Positions 32,304 through 41,443 of a stretch of 64,000 bases of DNA are shown here, piece by piece. The stretch's first letter is position 1. The number at the start of each line of letters is the position of its first letter. Under the pieces are notes generated by a model that worked only from the letters and a program-made list of their open reading frames with translations, had not been told where the DNA came from and made no database searches. The DNA lies in NCBI RefSeq assembly GCF_000015245.1, contig NC_008700.1:1060001-1124000 (forward strand). The letters run 5' to 3'. The translations under genes were made by a program, and so were the position numbers. Origin of the DNA: Shewanella amazonensis SB2B (GTDB taxonomy: Bacteria > Pseudomonadota > Gammaproteobacteria > Enterobacterales > Shewanellaceae).

Positions 32304-32333
32304 CCCGCTCCCCCAAAAGGAGCGGGTTTTTTG
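32304..32333 (+). terminator. Attenuator terminator of the thr operon
   Basis: CCCGCTCC-CCCAAAA-GGAGCGGG stem (8 base pairs) followed by TTTTTT, 35 bases before thrA. Confidence 0.9.
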
Positions 32334-32367
32334 TTTCTGGGGCGAGCGAGGTAAACGGAGTAGCAAG

Positions 32368-34833
32368 ATGAAAGTCATGAAGTTTGGGGGAACCTCGCTG
32401 GCGAACTGGCAGCGATTTGATATGGCGGCCGCTATCGTGGCCGAAGCGGCAAAAGCATCGCAAGTTGCAGCCGTGCTGTCGGCGCCAGCCACAGTGACCA
32501 ACGGACTGTTGGACATGGTGGATGTTGCCGTCACTGGCGGCGACTATCAGGCAGTGCTTGGGCGGGTTGTCGGTGTGTTTGAGGCGTTGTTTGATGATGC
32601 GTGTCAACATCAGGTACCCCAATGCCGTGAACACCTGTTTGCTGCTCTTTCGGCTCAGAAGCACGCATGGCAAACGCGTCTTGAAGGTGTGGCCTTGCTG
32701 GGAGAATGCCCCGATGGCGTACGTGCTGAAATTGTGGTGGCGGGCGAGCGTCTGTCCACCGAGCTGATGGTGGCCTTGATGAACGCCCACTGGTTAAGCG
32801 CCGATAAACTCGATCCCCGGGCGCTGTTTTTAGCCCACGGCACGCCACTGGAGTCGGTGGTGGACATAGGTGTCAGCAAACCCAGATTCAAACAATTACC
32901 GCTGGACAGCAAACGGGTTTGGGTGATGCCGGGCTTCACCGCCGCCGATGACAAGGGGCGTACAGTTACGCTTGGGCGCAACGGTTCTGACTACTCGGCA
33001 GCTGTGCTTGCCGCTTGCCTCGATGCAAGCAGCTGTGAAATCTGGACTGATGTGGATGGGGTATATAACACCGATCCTCGGGTTGTAGCGGACGCCAAGT
33101 TACTGTCGCAATTGTCTTATCAGGAGGCCATGGAGCTGTCCTACTTCGGTGCCAAGGTGTTGCACCCCAAGACAATAGCGCCCATCGCCCAGTTTCACAT
33201 TCCCTGCTACATCAAAAACAGCTTTAATCCCGAGGCCCCGGGTACCCTGGTGTCCAATGCGGTCGATGAAACAGGCCTGCAGGTAAAAGCAATTTCCAGC
33301 CTCGACAATCAAACTATGTTTGATGTGTCCGGTCCGGGCATGAAAGGCATGGTAGGTATGGCAAGCCGCACCCTGGGTGCCATTGCCCGCGCCGGTGTCT
33401 CTGTATCCCTTATCACCCAAAGTTCTTGCGAATACTCAATCAGCTTTTGTGTTGCAGGAAAAGATGCTGCCAAGGTGCAATCGGCGCTGGAGCAAGAGTT
33501 TGAGCTGGAGCTCAAAAGTGAGCTGCTGGAACCGCTGGAAATGCAATCCGGGCTGGCGATAGTGTCGCTTATCGGCGATGGCATGCGCACCCATAAGGGC
33601 GTAGCGGCCAAGTTTTTCTCTGCACTGGCACAGGCCAGTGTGAATATCCGGGCCATAGCTCAGGGGTCTTCCGAGCGTTCTATCTCCGCCGTGGTGGAGC
33701 AGCGCAAGGTACAAAATGCCATCGGCGCCTGTCATCAGCGCTTCTTCGATGTACAGCAGTATTTGGACGTGTTCCTGGTTGGCGCGGGTAATGTGGGGGC
33801 AGGGCTCCTTGCACAGGTGAAAAATCAGGCAGAAGCGCTCAAAGAGCAGCACATCAGCATCCGCGTCTGTGGTATCGCCAACTCCCGCAAGATGCTGCTG
33901 GATGAACGTGGTATTGACCTGGCTAACTGGCAGGGGCTGCTTAACGACAGTGAAACGGGCTGCGACCTTGGCGCCATGCTTGCCTGGGCGAAAGAAAAGC
34001 AGCTGCTCAATCCGGTGCTGGTGGACTGCACCTCGTCGGCAGCCGTGGCCGACCGCTATCTTGAGGTCATGGAAGCGGGGATGCACGTTGTGACCCCCAA
34101 TAAGAAAGCCAATACCCGCGATCTGGGATACTACCGTGCTCTGCGTGAGGCTGCGCTCAGACACAGACGTCAGTTCCTGTACGAGACCAATGTCGGCGCG
34201 GGGCTGCCGGTTATCGATAACCTGAAAAAACTGCTGTGTGCCGGCGATAAACTCCATAAGTTCAATGGCATACTCTCAGGTTCTCTCTCATTTATCTTCG
34301 GTAAGCTGGAAGAGGGCATGAGTCTGTCCGAGGCAACCTCCATCGCCCGTGACAAGTGTTTTACCGAGCCGGATCCGAGGGATGATCTCTCCGGCATGGA
34401 TGTGGCCCGTAAGGTGCTGATTCTTGCCCGCGAGGTGGGGATGCCACTTGAGCTTGAGGATGTGGTGGTGGACTCAGTACTGCCTGCATCTTTCGATGCC
34501 AATGGCGATGTGAGTACCTTTATGGCCAATCTTCACAAGGCGGATACAGAGATAGCCACCATGGTGGAAAATGCCCGCAGTGAGGGCAAGGTCCTGCGCT
34601 ACGTGGGCCAGATTGATGAATCTGGCTGTCGGGTGAGTATTCAGGCCGTGGGTCCGGAAGCTCCACTCTTCAGCGTCAAGGGCGGCGAGAATGCGCTCGC
34701 TTTCTACAGCCGTTACTATCAACCCATTCCGTTTGTATTGCGGGGATATGGTGCGGGTACCGATGTGACTGCGGCAGGCGCTTTTGCTGACCTGCTGCGT
34801 ACCCTGAACTGGACCCGCGAGGTGAGTTTATGA
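32368..34833 (+). CDS. thrA: Bifunctional aspartokinase I / homoserine dehydrogenase I
   Basis: An 821-residue fusion (E. coli 820). Aspartokinase occupies about 1-290 (KVMKFGGTSLAN; DGVYNTDPRVV), with two ACT regulatory domains at about 310-450. Homoserine dehydrogenase follows from about 465 (VGAGNVGAGLL; FLYETNVGAGLPVI). It carries out steps 1 and 3 of the aspartate pathway to threonine and is usually feedback-inhibited by threonine. Its stop overlaps the thrB start by 4 bases (ATGA). Confidence 0.97.
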   Translation: MKVMKFGGTSLANWQRFDMAAAIVAEAAKASQVAAVLSAPATVTNGLLDMVDVAVTGGDYQAVLGRVVGVFEALFDDACQHQVPQCREHLFAALSAQKHAWQTRLEGVALLGECPDGVRAEIVVAGERLSTELMVALMNAHWLSADKLDPRALFLAHGTPLESVVDIGVSKPRFKQLPLDSKRVWVMPGFTAADDKGRTVTLGRNGSDYSAAVLAACLDASSCEIWTDVDGVYNTDPRVVADAKLLSQLSYQEAMELSYFGAKVLHPKTIAPIAQFHIPCYIKNSFNPEAPGTLVSNAVDETGLQVKAISSLDNQTMFDVSGPGMKGMVGMASRTLGAIARAGVSVSLITQSSCEYSISFCVAGKDAAKVQSALEQEFELELKSELLEPLEMQSGLAIVSLIGDGMRTHKGVAAKFFSALAQASVNIRAIAQGSSERSISAVVEQRKVQNAIGACHQRFFDVQQYLDVFLVGAGNVGAGLLAQVKNQAEALKEQHISIRVCGIANSRKMLLDERGIDLANWQGLLNDSETGCDLGAMLAWAKEKQLLNPVLVDCTSSAAVADRYLEVMEAGMHVVTPNKKANTRDLGYYRALREAALRHRRQFLYETNVGAGLPVIDNLKKLLCAGDKLHKFNGILSGSLSFIFGKLEEGMSLSEATSIARDKCFTEPDPRDDLSGMDVARKVLILAREVGMPLELEDVVVDSVLPASFDANGDVSTFMANLHKADTEIATMVENARSEGKVLRYVGQIDESGCRVSIQAVGPEAPLFSVKGGENALAFYSRYYQPIPFVLRGYGAGTDVTAAGAFADLLRTLNWTREVSL

Positions 34834-35774
34834 GTTTGACCGTGTATGCCCCGGCCTCTATGGGTAATGTGGGTGTAGGATTCGATTTGCTCGGTGCGGC
34901 GCTTGCGCCCATCGAGGGCAGTTTACTGGGTGACAGAGTGATGATTGCCGAGGCGAATGCGGGCCTGACGCTTAATACCACTGGCGCCTGGGCCCACAAG
35001 CTGCCTGCCAATCCCAGGGAGAACATCGTTTGGCAGTGTGCCGAGTTTTTCTTACAGCGTTTAGGCAAAGAAGAGCTTGGTATTGCGCTGACCCTTGAGA
35101 AGAACCTGCCGGTGGGTAGTGGTTTGGGGTCCAGTGCCAGCTCTGTGGTGGCGGCGCTCTATGCCTTGAACGAATATTTCGACAAGCCGTTCGATGAGCA
35201 GGCGCTGTTGGCGCTGATGGGCGAGTTTGAAGGCAAAATCAGCGGCTCTGTGCATTACGACAACGTGGCGCCCTGTTACCTCGGTGGTATGCAGCTGATG
35301 CTGGATTTGCCCGGGCGCATCTGCGAGTCCATCCCCAGCTTCGAGCACTGGTATTGGGTGGTGGCGTATCCGGGGATTTCACTGTCAACTGCCAAAATGC
35401 GGGCGCTGATGCCGGACAGCTATGATAAGTCCGTGGTCATCGATTTTGGTCGTCACCTGTCTGCTTTTGTGCACGCTTCTTATCGTCAGGATGAAGCCCT
35501 GGCGTTGGCGGTGCTTAAGGATGTGCTGGCCGAACCTTATCGCGCACCTGCTATTCCGGGGTATCTCGAGGCCCGAGATGCGTTGGCTGAGCTTGGTATG
35601 CTCACCAGTGGAATTTCCGGTAGCGGCCCCACGCTCTTTTCAGTTACTTCCTGCCTCGAGACAGCTGAGGCGGCCAAGGCCTGGCTGGAAGCCCATTATC
35701 TTACAGAGGGCGGTTTTGCCCACGTGTGCCGCCTGGATATGCAGGGCACCCGAGTCGTAGCGAGTGAAGGTTAA
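34830..35774 (+). CDS. thrB: Homoserine kinase ThrB
   Basis: A 314-residue GHMP kinase (E. coli 310) that phosphorylates L-homoserine. The ATP-binding motif is LPVGSGLGSSASSVVAAL (about residues 90-107), and the C-terminal GHMP motif SGISGSGPTLFS is near 258. Translation is coupled to thrA by overlapping ATGA. Nine bases separate it from thrC. Confidence 0.97.
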   Translation: MSLTVYAPASMGNVGVGFDLLGAALAPIEGSLLGDRVMIAEANAGLTLNTTGAWAHKLPANPRENIVWQCAEFFLQRLGKEELGIALTLEKNLPVGSGLGSSASSVVAALYALNEYFDKPFDEQALLALMGEFEGKISGSVHYDNVAPCYLGGMQLMLDLPGRICESIPSFEHWYWVVAYPGISLSTAKMRALMPDSYDKSVVIDFGRHLSAFVHASYRQDEALALAVLKDVLAEPYRAPAIPGYLEARDALAELGMLTSGISGSGPTLFSVTSCLETAEAAKAWLEAHYLTEGGFAHVCRLDMQGTRVVASEG

Positions 35775-35783
35775 GGATACGCG

Positions 35784-37070
35784 ATGGAATTATACAATCT
35801 TAAGCATCCCGATGAGCGGGTAAGCTTTTCTCAGGCGGTAAAGCTGGGACTGGGTAAAGACCGCGGGCTGTTTTTCCCGACTCATATTCCCAAGCTGGAT
35901 GATGTTGAAACCCTGCTGACTTTACCGTTTGCGCAGCGCAGTAAAAAAATACTGGGTGCCTGGCTCGCTGATGAGTTGGGGCAAAATGTGGTGGATGCCC
36001 TGGTCGATAAAGCATTTACCTTTGAGGTGCCGCTGGTCAAGGTAGACGACACGCGTTATTGCCTGGAGCTTTTCCACGGCCCGACTCTGGCATTCAAAGA
36101 CTTTGGTGCCCGCTTCATGGCCCAGTGCCTGAACGTGCTTGCCGGTGATGAACGGCTGACCATTCTCACCGCCACCTCAGGTGATACTGGGGCTGCTGTG
36201 GCCGACGCCTTCTATGGGCTCGATAAGGTGCAGGTCTGCGTGCTTTATCCAAAAGGCAAAATCAGCCTGCTGCAGGAAAAGATGTTTACTACCCTCGGCA
36301 ACAACATTCACACGGTGGCGGTTGAATCCGATTTTGACGCCTGTCAGGCGCTGGTGAAACAGGCCTTTGATGATGCCGACGTCCGTGAAGGACTGCACCT
36401 TAATTCGGCTAACTCTATTAATATCAGTCGGTTGCTGGCACAGATCTGCTATTACTTCGAGGCCGTGGCTCAGTATCGCAAGAACTTTGTCGATGCACCG
36501 GTTATTGCCGTGCCCAGCGGCAACTTCGGTAATCTCACCGCTGGTTTCTTTGCCAAGGCCATGGGCCTGCCGGTGAAGCGTTTTGTGGCCGCCACCAACA
36601 GCAACGACACTGTGCCGCGTTATCTCGCCAGCGCAAACTGGCAGGTCAATCCCACAGTGGCCACCATGTCCAATGCCATGGATGTGGCAGACCCCAGCAA
36701 CTGGCCTCGTGTGGAAGCCATCGCCAAGGTCATGGGGTGGTCCCTTGCTGAGATTGATGGGGTAGCACTGGACGAGCAACAAACCCGTTGTGCTTTGCTG
36801 GCATTGCAGGAAGATGGCTACTTGTCCGAACCCCACGCGGCCATTGCTGCACAAGCGCTTAAGGCCACACTAGGCAAGGACGAGCGGGGTATTTTTCTCG
36901 GTACGGCTCATCCGGCGAAGTTCAAAGATGTGGTCGACCATGAGCTGTCTCTGGACTTGCCTTTACCCCCAGAGCTTGCGGCGGTTGCTGACAAGCCGGT
37001 TCTGTCGGCCAATCTGGCGCCGGATTTTGCCGCACTCAAGACTCATTTGTTTGAAACCTTGCGTCATTGA
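35784..37070 (+). CDS. thrC: Threonine synthase ThrC
   Basis: A 428-residue PLP enzyme (E. coli 428) that turns O-phosphohomoserine into threonine. The PLP-binding Lys lies in TLAFKDFGARFMA, near residue 107; TATSGDTGAAVADAF and VPSGNFGNLTAG bind the cofactor phosphate. It is the last gene of thrLABC and is followed by a strong terminator. Confidence 0.97.
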   Translation: MELYNLKHPDERVSFSQAVKLGLGKDRGLFFPTHIPKLDDVETLLTLPFAQRSKKILGAWLADELGQNVVDALVDKAFTFEVPLVKVDDTRYCLELFHGPTLAFKDFGARFMAQCLNVLAGDERLTILTATSGDTGAAVADAFYGLDKVQVCVLYPKGKISLLQEKMFTTLGNNIHTVAVESDFDACQALVKQAFDDADVREGLHLNSANSINISRLLAQICYYFEAVAQYRKNFVDAPVIAVPSGNFGNLTAGFFAKAMGLPVKRFVAATNSNDTVPRYLASANWQVNPTVATMSNAMDVADPSNWPRVEAIAKVMGWSLAEIDGVALDEQQTRCALLALQEDGYLSEPHAAIAAQALKATLGKDERGIFLGTAHPAKFKDVVDHELSLDLPLPPELAAVADKPVLSANLAPDFAALKTHLFETLRH

Positions 37071-37086
37071 GCTGTGTAGCATTCAC

Positions 37087-37114
37087 AAAAGGAGGCCCAG
37101 AAGCCTCCTTTTTT
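37087..37114 (+). terminator. Terminator of thrABC
   Basis: GGAGGC-CCAGAA-GCCTCC with flanking AAAA and TTTTTT. Confidence 0.88.
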
Positions 37115-37155
37115 ATGAAAAAGATCCCGCCAGCCATTTATCTTCAGCAATTCGG

Positions 37156-37175
37156 TAAAGCTTGACTAAGCTTTA
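37156..37175. promoter_or_regulatory. Palindrome upstream of the hybrid histidine kinase
   Basis: TAAAGCTT-GACT-AAGCTTTA, perfect 8-base arms, within a longer imperfect dyad (CAGC...GCTG, about 37145-37188). It lies 33 bases before the proposed start and could be an operator or an mRNA hairpin near the ribosome site. Confidence 0.45.
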
Positions 37176-37207
37176 GGTAAATAGCTGAAGTTACGGGATT
37201 GACTGGA

Positions 37208-39250
37208 ATGGAATCTGGTTCTGCAAACATGCTTTTTGATACCCGCCACGCATTACTTGATCCACTTTTTCTTGCCGAGCTGGGTAAGATCCAGGCTCGC
37301 TTTATTCGCGGGGAGGATGTCATATTGCCTCTGTGCCGCATATTGGCCGAACAGAGTGGTGCACAGGCCGTATTGGTGATAGATGCCTCCTCGAGCAATG
37401 CGCAAGATATGCCAGAGTCCGCAGCATGCTGGTGCCGCGACCCAGTGCGTTACCTCACCCTCTGGAAAGATGTTCGTGACTGGCCCTTCTCACATCAGGA
37501 ACCCTTGGTGCATTGCTGGCATAAGTTTGTGGTGTGGCCGGTAAAACACACGGACTTGTTGATATTTTTCCATACACCTAAAGATGCCTGGTTTGGCTTT
37601 TTACTGAGTTTCAGTGATCTGCTTGCCGATATTTTGATGGGAATACTGACTCTGCATGTTGAGCATTGGCGTGAGGGTGGGGACAGGGAGACCAGAGGGG
37701 ATATAGACAACATCATGTTCCGCTCCATTGTCAGAAACAGCGATGATTTCATTATGGTGGTTAAGCAGTTTCACGATGGCAACAGTGAGATTGTCTATGT
37801 CAATGCCGCAGTGACCTGCATCAGTCTCTACCCACGCAGCGAACTCAAAGGCATATCGCTGGGTAAACTGTTTCCTAAAGGTGTTCAGGCGTCCGGTAAC
37901 GAGGTCGACCTTTACGACATCCTCTGCTCCGGAAAGGACTTCAATGGCGAGGTTTACTGTACCAAGGCCAATGGGGAATTGGCGATTTTACACTTACATG
38001 TCATTGCACTGGAGCAGGATAGTAAAGGCGGGCTCTATGCACTTATTGGCCGTGATTATACCGACTTCAAGGCGATGGAAAAAACCGTCAGCCGGGCGCA
38101 GAAGATGCAGGCTATTGGCCAGCTGGTTGGCGGAATTGCCCATGACTTCAATAATATTCTTGGGGTTCTTAAGGGGAATCTCGAGCTGATACAGCTAAAA
38201 AACAAAGACGAACGGTTGGAAAACTACCTGACCACAGCGCTTAAATCCTGTCAAAGGGGCACAGAACTCACCCGGCGGTTATTACAGTTTTCCCGGCAAG
38301 AACAGTTTAACGCTCAGCATTGTCAGGTGAATGAGGTGATAGAGGGCTTAAGAGATCTCTTTGCCAAATCCCTGACCAGCCAGGTGGCCTTGAATGTGCA
38401 GCTGGCCCCCTTTACCCGGGATGTGATGGTCGATAAGGGCGATTTGGAAGATGCACTGCTGAATCTGGTGATCAATGCCAAGGATGCCATGAATGGAGAG
38501 GGAGCCTTAACCATAGCCACCGGGGAATCTGAGCTTGCTGGCTTTCTGCCGGGGATTGGTGAGCGGGTATTGGTTGAGCCTAGCTGCTATGTGTGGATTT
38601 CGGTTACCGATGCAGGGCACGGTATCCCGATTCAGCTGCTTGATAAAATCTTTGAGCCTTTTTTTACTACCAAAGATAAGAGCAAGGGCACCGGTCTTGG
38701 ACTCTCCATGGTCTATGGTTTTGTAAAACGATCCCGAGGCTACATGAATGTGCTGAAAACAGGGCCTCAAGGTACTGAAATTCGGCTCTGGTTTCCGGCT
38801 GTAACGATAAAACAGGCTGCCTCTGCCAAGGCTTTGGCTGCCGAAACGAGCATTCCGAGGGTGGATAGTCCTCTAAAAGCCCTGTTGGTAGACGATGAAC
38901 CAGAGCTGCTTCAGGTAATGCGGGACTATTGTGAACTCATGGGCATGGAGGTTGAAACCTTCAGCGATGGCGTTACTTTTAGAAACAACTTTCAAAGTAA
39001 GGTCCTGGATGCCGGGCTACTCATTACCGATGTACTGATGCCGGGTGGCATTAATGGTTATGAATTGGCCAGCGATGTCATAGCAAAGCATCCCATGCCG
39101 GTGCTTTTGGTGTCGGGGTTTATTGAAGATATCGGTGTGAACCGATATGAGGAAATGCCGTTCAAAGTGCTTCATAAGCCGTTTGATTTGCACGCATTTG
39201 CCAATGCATTGGCCGAAGTGGGTGTCCGTTTCATGGATAGGGAGAGTTAA
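37208..39250 (+). CDS. Hybrid sensor histidine kinase (PAS, HisKA, HATPase, receiver)
   Basis: A 680-residue cytoplasmic protein with no transmembrane segment. Residues ~1-170 are unrecognised and Cys/Trp-containing. A PAS-like domain spans about 175-295 (SIVRNSDDFIMVVKQF). HisKA follows with the phospho-acceptor His312 in GGIAHDFNNILG, then HATPase with VINAKDAMN, DAGHGIP and GTGLGLSMVYGF. A C-terminal receiver carries Asp608 (LLITDVLMPGG). The layout recalls CckA/FixL-type hybrid kinases. TTG 37199 is an alternative start. The next gene, 4 bases on, encodes a response regulator, so both belong to one phosphorelay. Confidence 0.87.
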   Translation: MESGSANMLFDTRHALLDPLFLAELGKIQARFIRGEDVILPLCRILAEQSGAQAVLVIDASSSNAQDMPESAACWCRDPVRYLTLWKDVRDWPFSHQEPLVHCWHKFVVWPVKHTDLLIFFHTPKDAWFGFLLSFSDLLADILMGILTLHVEHWREGGDRETRGDIDNIMFRSIVRNSDDFIMVVKQFHDGNSEIVYVNAAVTCISLYPRSELKGISLGKLFPKGVQASGNEVDLYDILCSGKDFNGEVYCTKANGELAILHLHVIALEQDSKGGLYALIGRDYTDFKAMEKTVSRAQKMQAIGQLVGGIAHDFNNILGVLKGNLELIQLKNKDERLENYLTTALKSCQRGTELTRRLLQFSRQEQFNAQHCQVNEVIEGLRDLFAKSLTSQVALNVQLAPFTRDVMVDKGDLEDALLNLVINAKDAMNGEGALTIATGESELAGFLPGIGERVLVEPSCYVWISVTDAGHGIPIQLLDKIFEPFFTTKDKSKGTGLGLSMVYGFVKRSRGYMNVLKTGPQGTEIRLWFPAVTIKQAASAKALAAETSIPRVDSPLKALLVDDEPELLQVMRDYCELMGMEVETFSDGVTFRNNFQSKVLDAGLLITDVLMPGGINGYELASDVIAKHPMPVLLVSGFIEDIGVNRYEEMPFKVLHKPFDLHAFANALAEVGVRFMDRES

Positions 39251-39254
39251 TCAG

Positions 39255-40349
39255 ATGGAACAACTGAAAGTGTGGATTGTGGATGACGACAATGACTACT
39301 GCCATTTGATGCGGGAAGTATTGCAGGAAGACTATGACGTGCGCCTGTTTCTGGATGCAGACTCTTATTCAAAAGCTATGGTGGCAGCCAAGCCGGACAT
39401 CATCCTGATGGACATCAATTTGCCCGATGTGTCGGGAATTGAACTGTGCAAGTCGCTTCAGACCCATGGAATAGACAGCGCAGTTATTTTTGTTTCGGGA
39501 ATGAATACCCTCGAAGAGCGGCTTAAAGCCTATGAAGCCGGGGGAGTTGACTTCATTGCCAAACCTTTTGAACTCAAAGAGTTGATGGCGAAAACCAATG
39601 CGGTGGCCAACTATCAGCACAAAAAAAGGGCGCTCGCTGAGGCTGAAAGCTTTTCGCGCAATATGGCATTCCAATCAATGAATGAGTCGTCCCAATACGG
39701 GGCCGTGTTGCAGTTTTTCCGTCAGTGCTTCCTGTGTCAGGACTATCAAGCGCTCGCCGATGCGTTTTTTGCCTTGATGATGCAGCTCGATTTAAAAACC
39801 TGTCTTGAGATTCGGGTGGATGAAACCCTGTACTTTGTGCCCGAGCACATGGCCATCAGCCCCATTGAAGCCAATATTTTTGAACTGCTCGATCATCAGG
39901 GGCGTTTATTTGATTTCGGCTCCCGAACCATCTGTAACGACAAGCATGTTTCCTTTTTAATCAAAAATATGCCGCTGCAAGATGAAGTGTTGTACGGTCG
40001 TTTGAGGGATGTCATCGCCGTTGTCGTTGAAGGGTTGGAAGCCCGTATTATTGATATTCAGCGTCAACAAACGCTGCAACGTGTAGTGACTGACATCAGG
40101 CGGCTGTTGGCAGGCTTGTCGGACAGCATCCATGAGAGTGATGAGCAGTTTTGCCATGCGCTGTCCAATATCACCACCGAAATTCGGGCAAGTTTTCATG
40201 TATTGGACATGACGGAGGAGCAGGAGAGCTTTTTCACCGGGTTGGTTGAGCGAAATCTGCGGGAAGCCAACTCGGCGAGCAATTCTTTTTTGCGTTTGCA
40301 AACCTCATTAAAGTCTGTTGTTGCTGTGTTAGAGCGCAATACTGCATGA
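39255..40349 (+). CDS. Response regulator with an unusual C-terminal output region
   Basis: A 364-residue protein. The receiver domain (1-120) has acidic residues in VDDDND, the phospho-acceptor Asp53 in IILMDINLPDVSG and Lys in FIAKPFEL. No DNA-binding helix-turn-helix, GGDEF, EAL or HD-GYP motif is seen afterwards. Residues ~150-275 look like a degenerate GAF-type domain (ending YGRLRDVIAVVVEGLEARI), followed by a helical stretch to 364. ATG 39255 is the natural start; the longer open frame upstream overlaps the kinase. It is an operon partner of the kinase. Confidence 0.8.
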   Translation: MEQLKVWIVDDDNDYCHLMREVLQEDYDVRLFLDADSYSKAMVAAKPDIILMDINLPDVSGIELCKSLQTHGIDSAVIFVSGMNTLEERLKAYEAGGVDFIAKPFELKELMAKTNAVANYQHKKRALAEAESFSRNMAFQSMNESSQYGAVLQFFRQCFLCQDYQALADAFFALMMQLDLKTCLEIRVDETLYFVPEHMAISPIEANIFELLDHQGRLFDFGSRTICNDKHVSFLIKNMPLQDEVLYGRLRDVIAVVVEGLEARIIDIQRQQTLQRVVTDIRRLLAGLSDSIHESDEQFCHALSNITTEIRASFHVLDMTEEQESFFTGLVERNLREANSASNSFLRLQTSLKSVVAVLERNTA

Positions 40350-40358
40350 GCTAAAAGC

Positions 40359-40401
40359 TTGATCTCTATCACGTTGGTCTTTTAGGACCCTTTGTTATAG
40401 T
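40359..40401 (+). promoter_or_regulatory. FNR/EtrA-like site and -10 element before the hemerythrin gene
   Basis: TTGAT-CTCT-ATCAC (40359-40372) matches the FNR/EtrA consensus TTGAT-N4-ATCAA at 9 of 10 positions. A -10-like TATAGT lies at 40396-40401. The spacing puts the site centre about 42 bases before the expected transcription start, the classic activating position. A CRP reading (CTTGA-N6-TCACG) is also possible. Confidence 0.55.
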
Positions 40402-40463
40402 GGTTAAGCGTCTGACGCTTTACTAGTATTGAATAAGGCAGGCACTGGCGAGGGGAGAGGGTT

Positions 40464-41003
40464 ATGCTCAACCGATTGATGAGGGATCACAAGCATATTG
40501 CGATATTGCTGAAGATCCTCAATAAAAAACGCATCCTACTGGAAAGCGGTGAGAGCGTTAATTTTAATCTGGTTCGCGACATTGTGGAGTATATGCAAAG
40601 CTATGCCGAGCACAGTCATCATCCTCTGGAGGATGTCATTTACGATTACTGTCTCGATAAATACCCTGATTTGCCGCGCCTGGCCAGATTGAATGAAGAG
40701 CATCAGCAGCTGGTGGCGTCGTCAGCCTCTTTAATGTCGACCTTGAACCTTATTCTTAATGACGTGGTGGTTGCGAAAGAGAAGCTGATTGGCGATCTAT
40801 CCGGTTATGTCAGTGCACAGGAAGCACATATGCTGTTTGAGGAGCGAGAGCTTTTTCCCATTCTGGCAAACGATCTTAAGGATGAAGATTGGCATGAAAT
40901 CAATGAACGTTGTTTGAACAAATTGATGGATGACCCTCTATTCAGCGATGATGATAACCAACTGTTTGATGAGCTACGAAATTACCTGTCACTGTCAGAT
41001 TGA
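40464..41003 (+). CDS. Hemerythrin-domain protein
   Basis: A 179-residue all-helical protein with a hemerythrin HHE pattern. His/Glu residues suited to a di-iron site occur in MRDHKHIAILL, YAEHSHHPLEDVIYDY, NEEHQQLV and EAHMLFEERELFPIL. Bacterial hemerythrin-domain proteins bind oxygen or NO, or repair iron-sulfur centres. It follows the response regulator by 114 bases and has its own FNR-like site, so it may be co-regulated rather than simply co-transcribed. Specific function unknown. Confidence 0.85.
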   Translation: MLNRLMRDHKHIAILLKILNKKRILLESGESVNFNLVRDIVEYMQSYAEHSHHPLEDVIYDYCLDKYPDLPRLARLNEEHQQLVASSASLMSTLNLILNDVVVAKEKLIGDLSGYVSAQEAHMLFEERELFPILANDLKDEDWHEINERCLNKLMDDPLFSDDDNQLFDELRNYLSLSD

Positions 41004-41020
41004 CAGCGATAGTGGACAAT

Positions 41021-41048
41021 AAAAAAGAGCGCTTGAGCGCTCTTTTTT
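41021..41048. terminator. Bidirectional terminator
   Basis: GAGCGC-TTGA-GCGCTC with AAAAAA before and TTTTTT after; it serves the hemerythrin gene (plus) and the DUF3545 gene (minus). Confidence 0.88.
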
Positions 41049-41060
41049 ACAACAGGAGGG

Positions 41061-41246
41061 TTAGTCCATCAGTGAATCAATGTCGTAAGCGAGATTGGAG
41101 TCAATATCCTGCAGTTCCTTCAGCAGGCGATGCTTATCCTTCAGCGCCTCGATTTCCCTCCACTTGCGTTTTTTGTTGGAGCCTTTAGAGCGACCTGGTC
41201 TTTCTACGACTTCATCTAGCGCACTACCATAATCTAAACGATCCAT
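41061..41246 (-). CDS. DUF3545 family protein
   Basis: A 61-residue protein with a basic central stretch (SNKKRKWREIEALKDKHRLLKEL) and an acidic end. It resembles the DUF3545 family of marine gammaproteobacteria (Shewanella, Vibrio). Function unknown; the basic helical segment would suit nucleic-acid or ribosome binding, but that is a guess. The minus-strand ATG is preceded by AGGAGGT, a strong ribosome site, which supports it being a real gene. Confidence 0.8.
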   Translation of the reverse strand: MDRLDYGSALDEVVERPGRSKGSNKKRKWREIEALKDKHRLLKELQDIDSNLAYDIDSLMD

Positions 41247-41392
41247 GGCAACCTCCTGTTGTTGTATGTTTTCTCAGCAACTAAATACCACACATCACAA
41301 ACAGGGTGCAAGAATAATGTTTCAATTGTGTTAAGCAAAAATGAAACTTGGATGATCTTCGTAGAAGATTAAATAACCGACTGAATTTAAAT

Positions 41393-41420
41393 AAAAAGGC
41401 CGATAAATTATCGGCCTTTG
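41393..41420 (-). terminator. Terminator of pgi
   Basis: On the minus strand AAAGGCCGATA-ATT-TATCGGCCTTT is followed by a T-run, just after the pgi stop. Confidence 0.85.
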
Positions 41421-41443
41421 ATTATTAAAGAGAAAACATCTGA

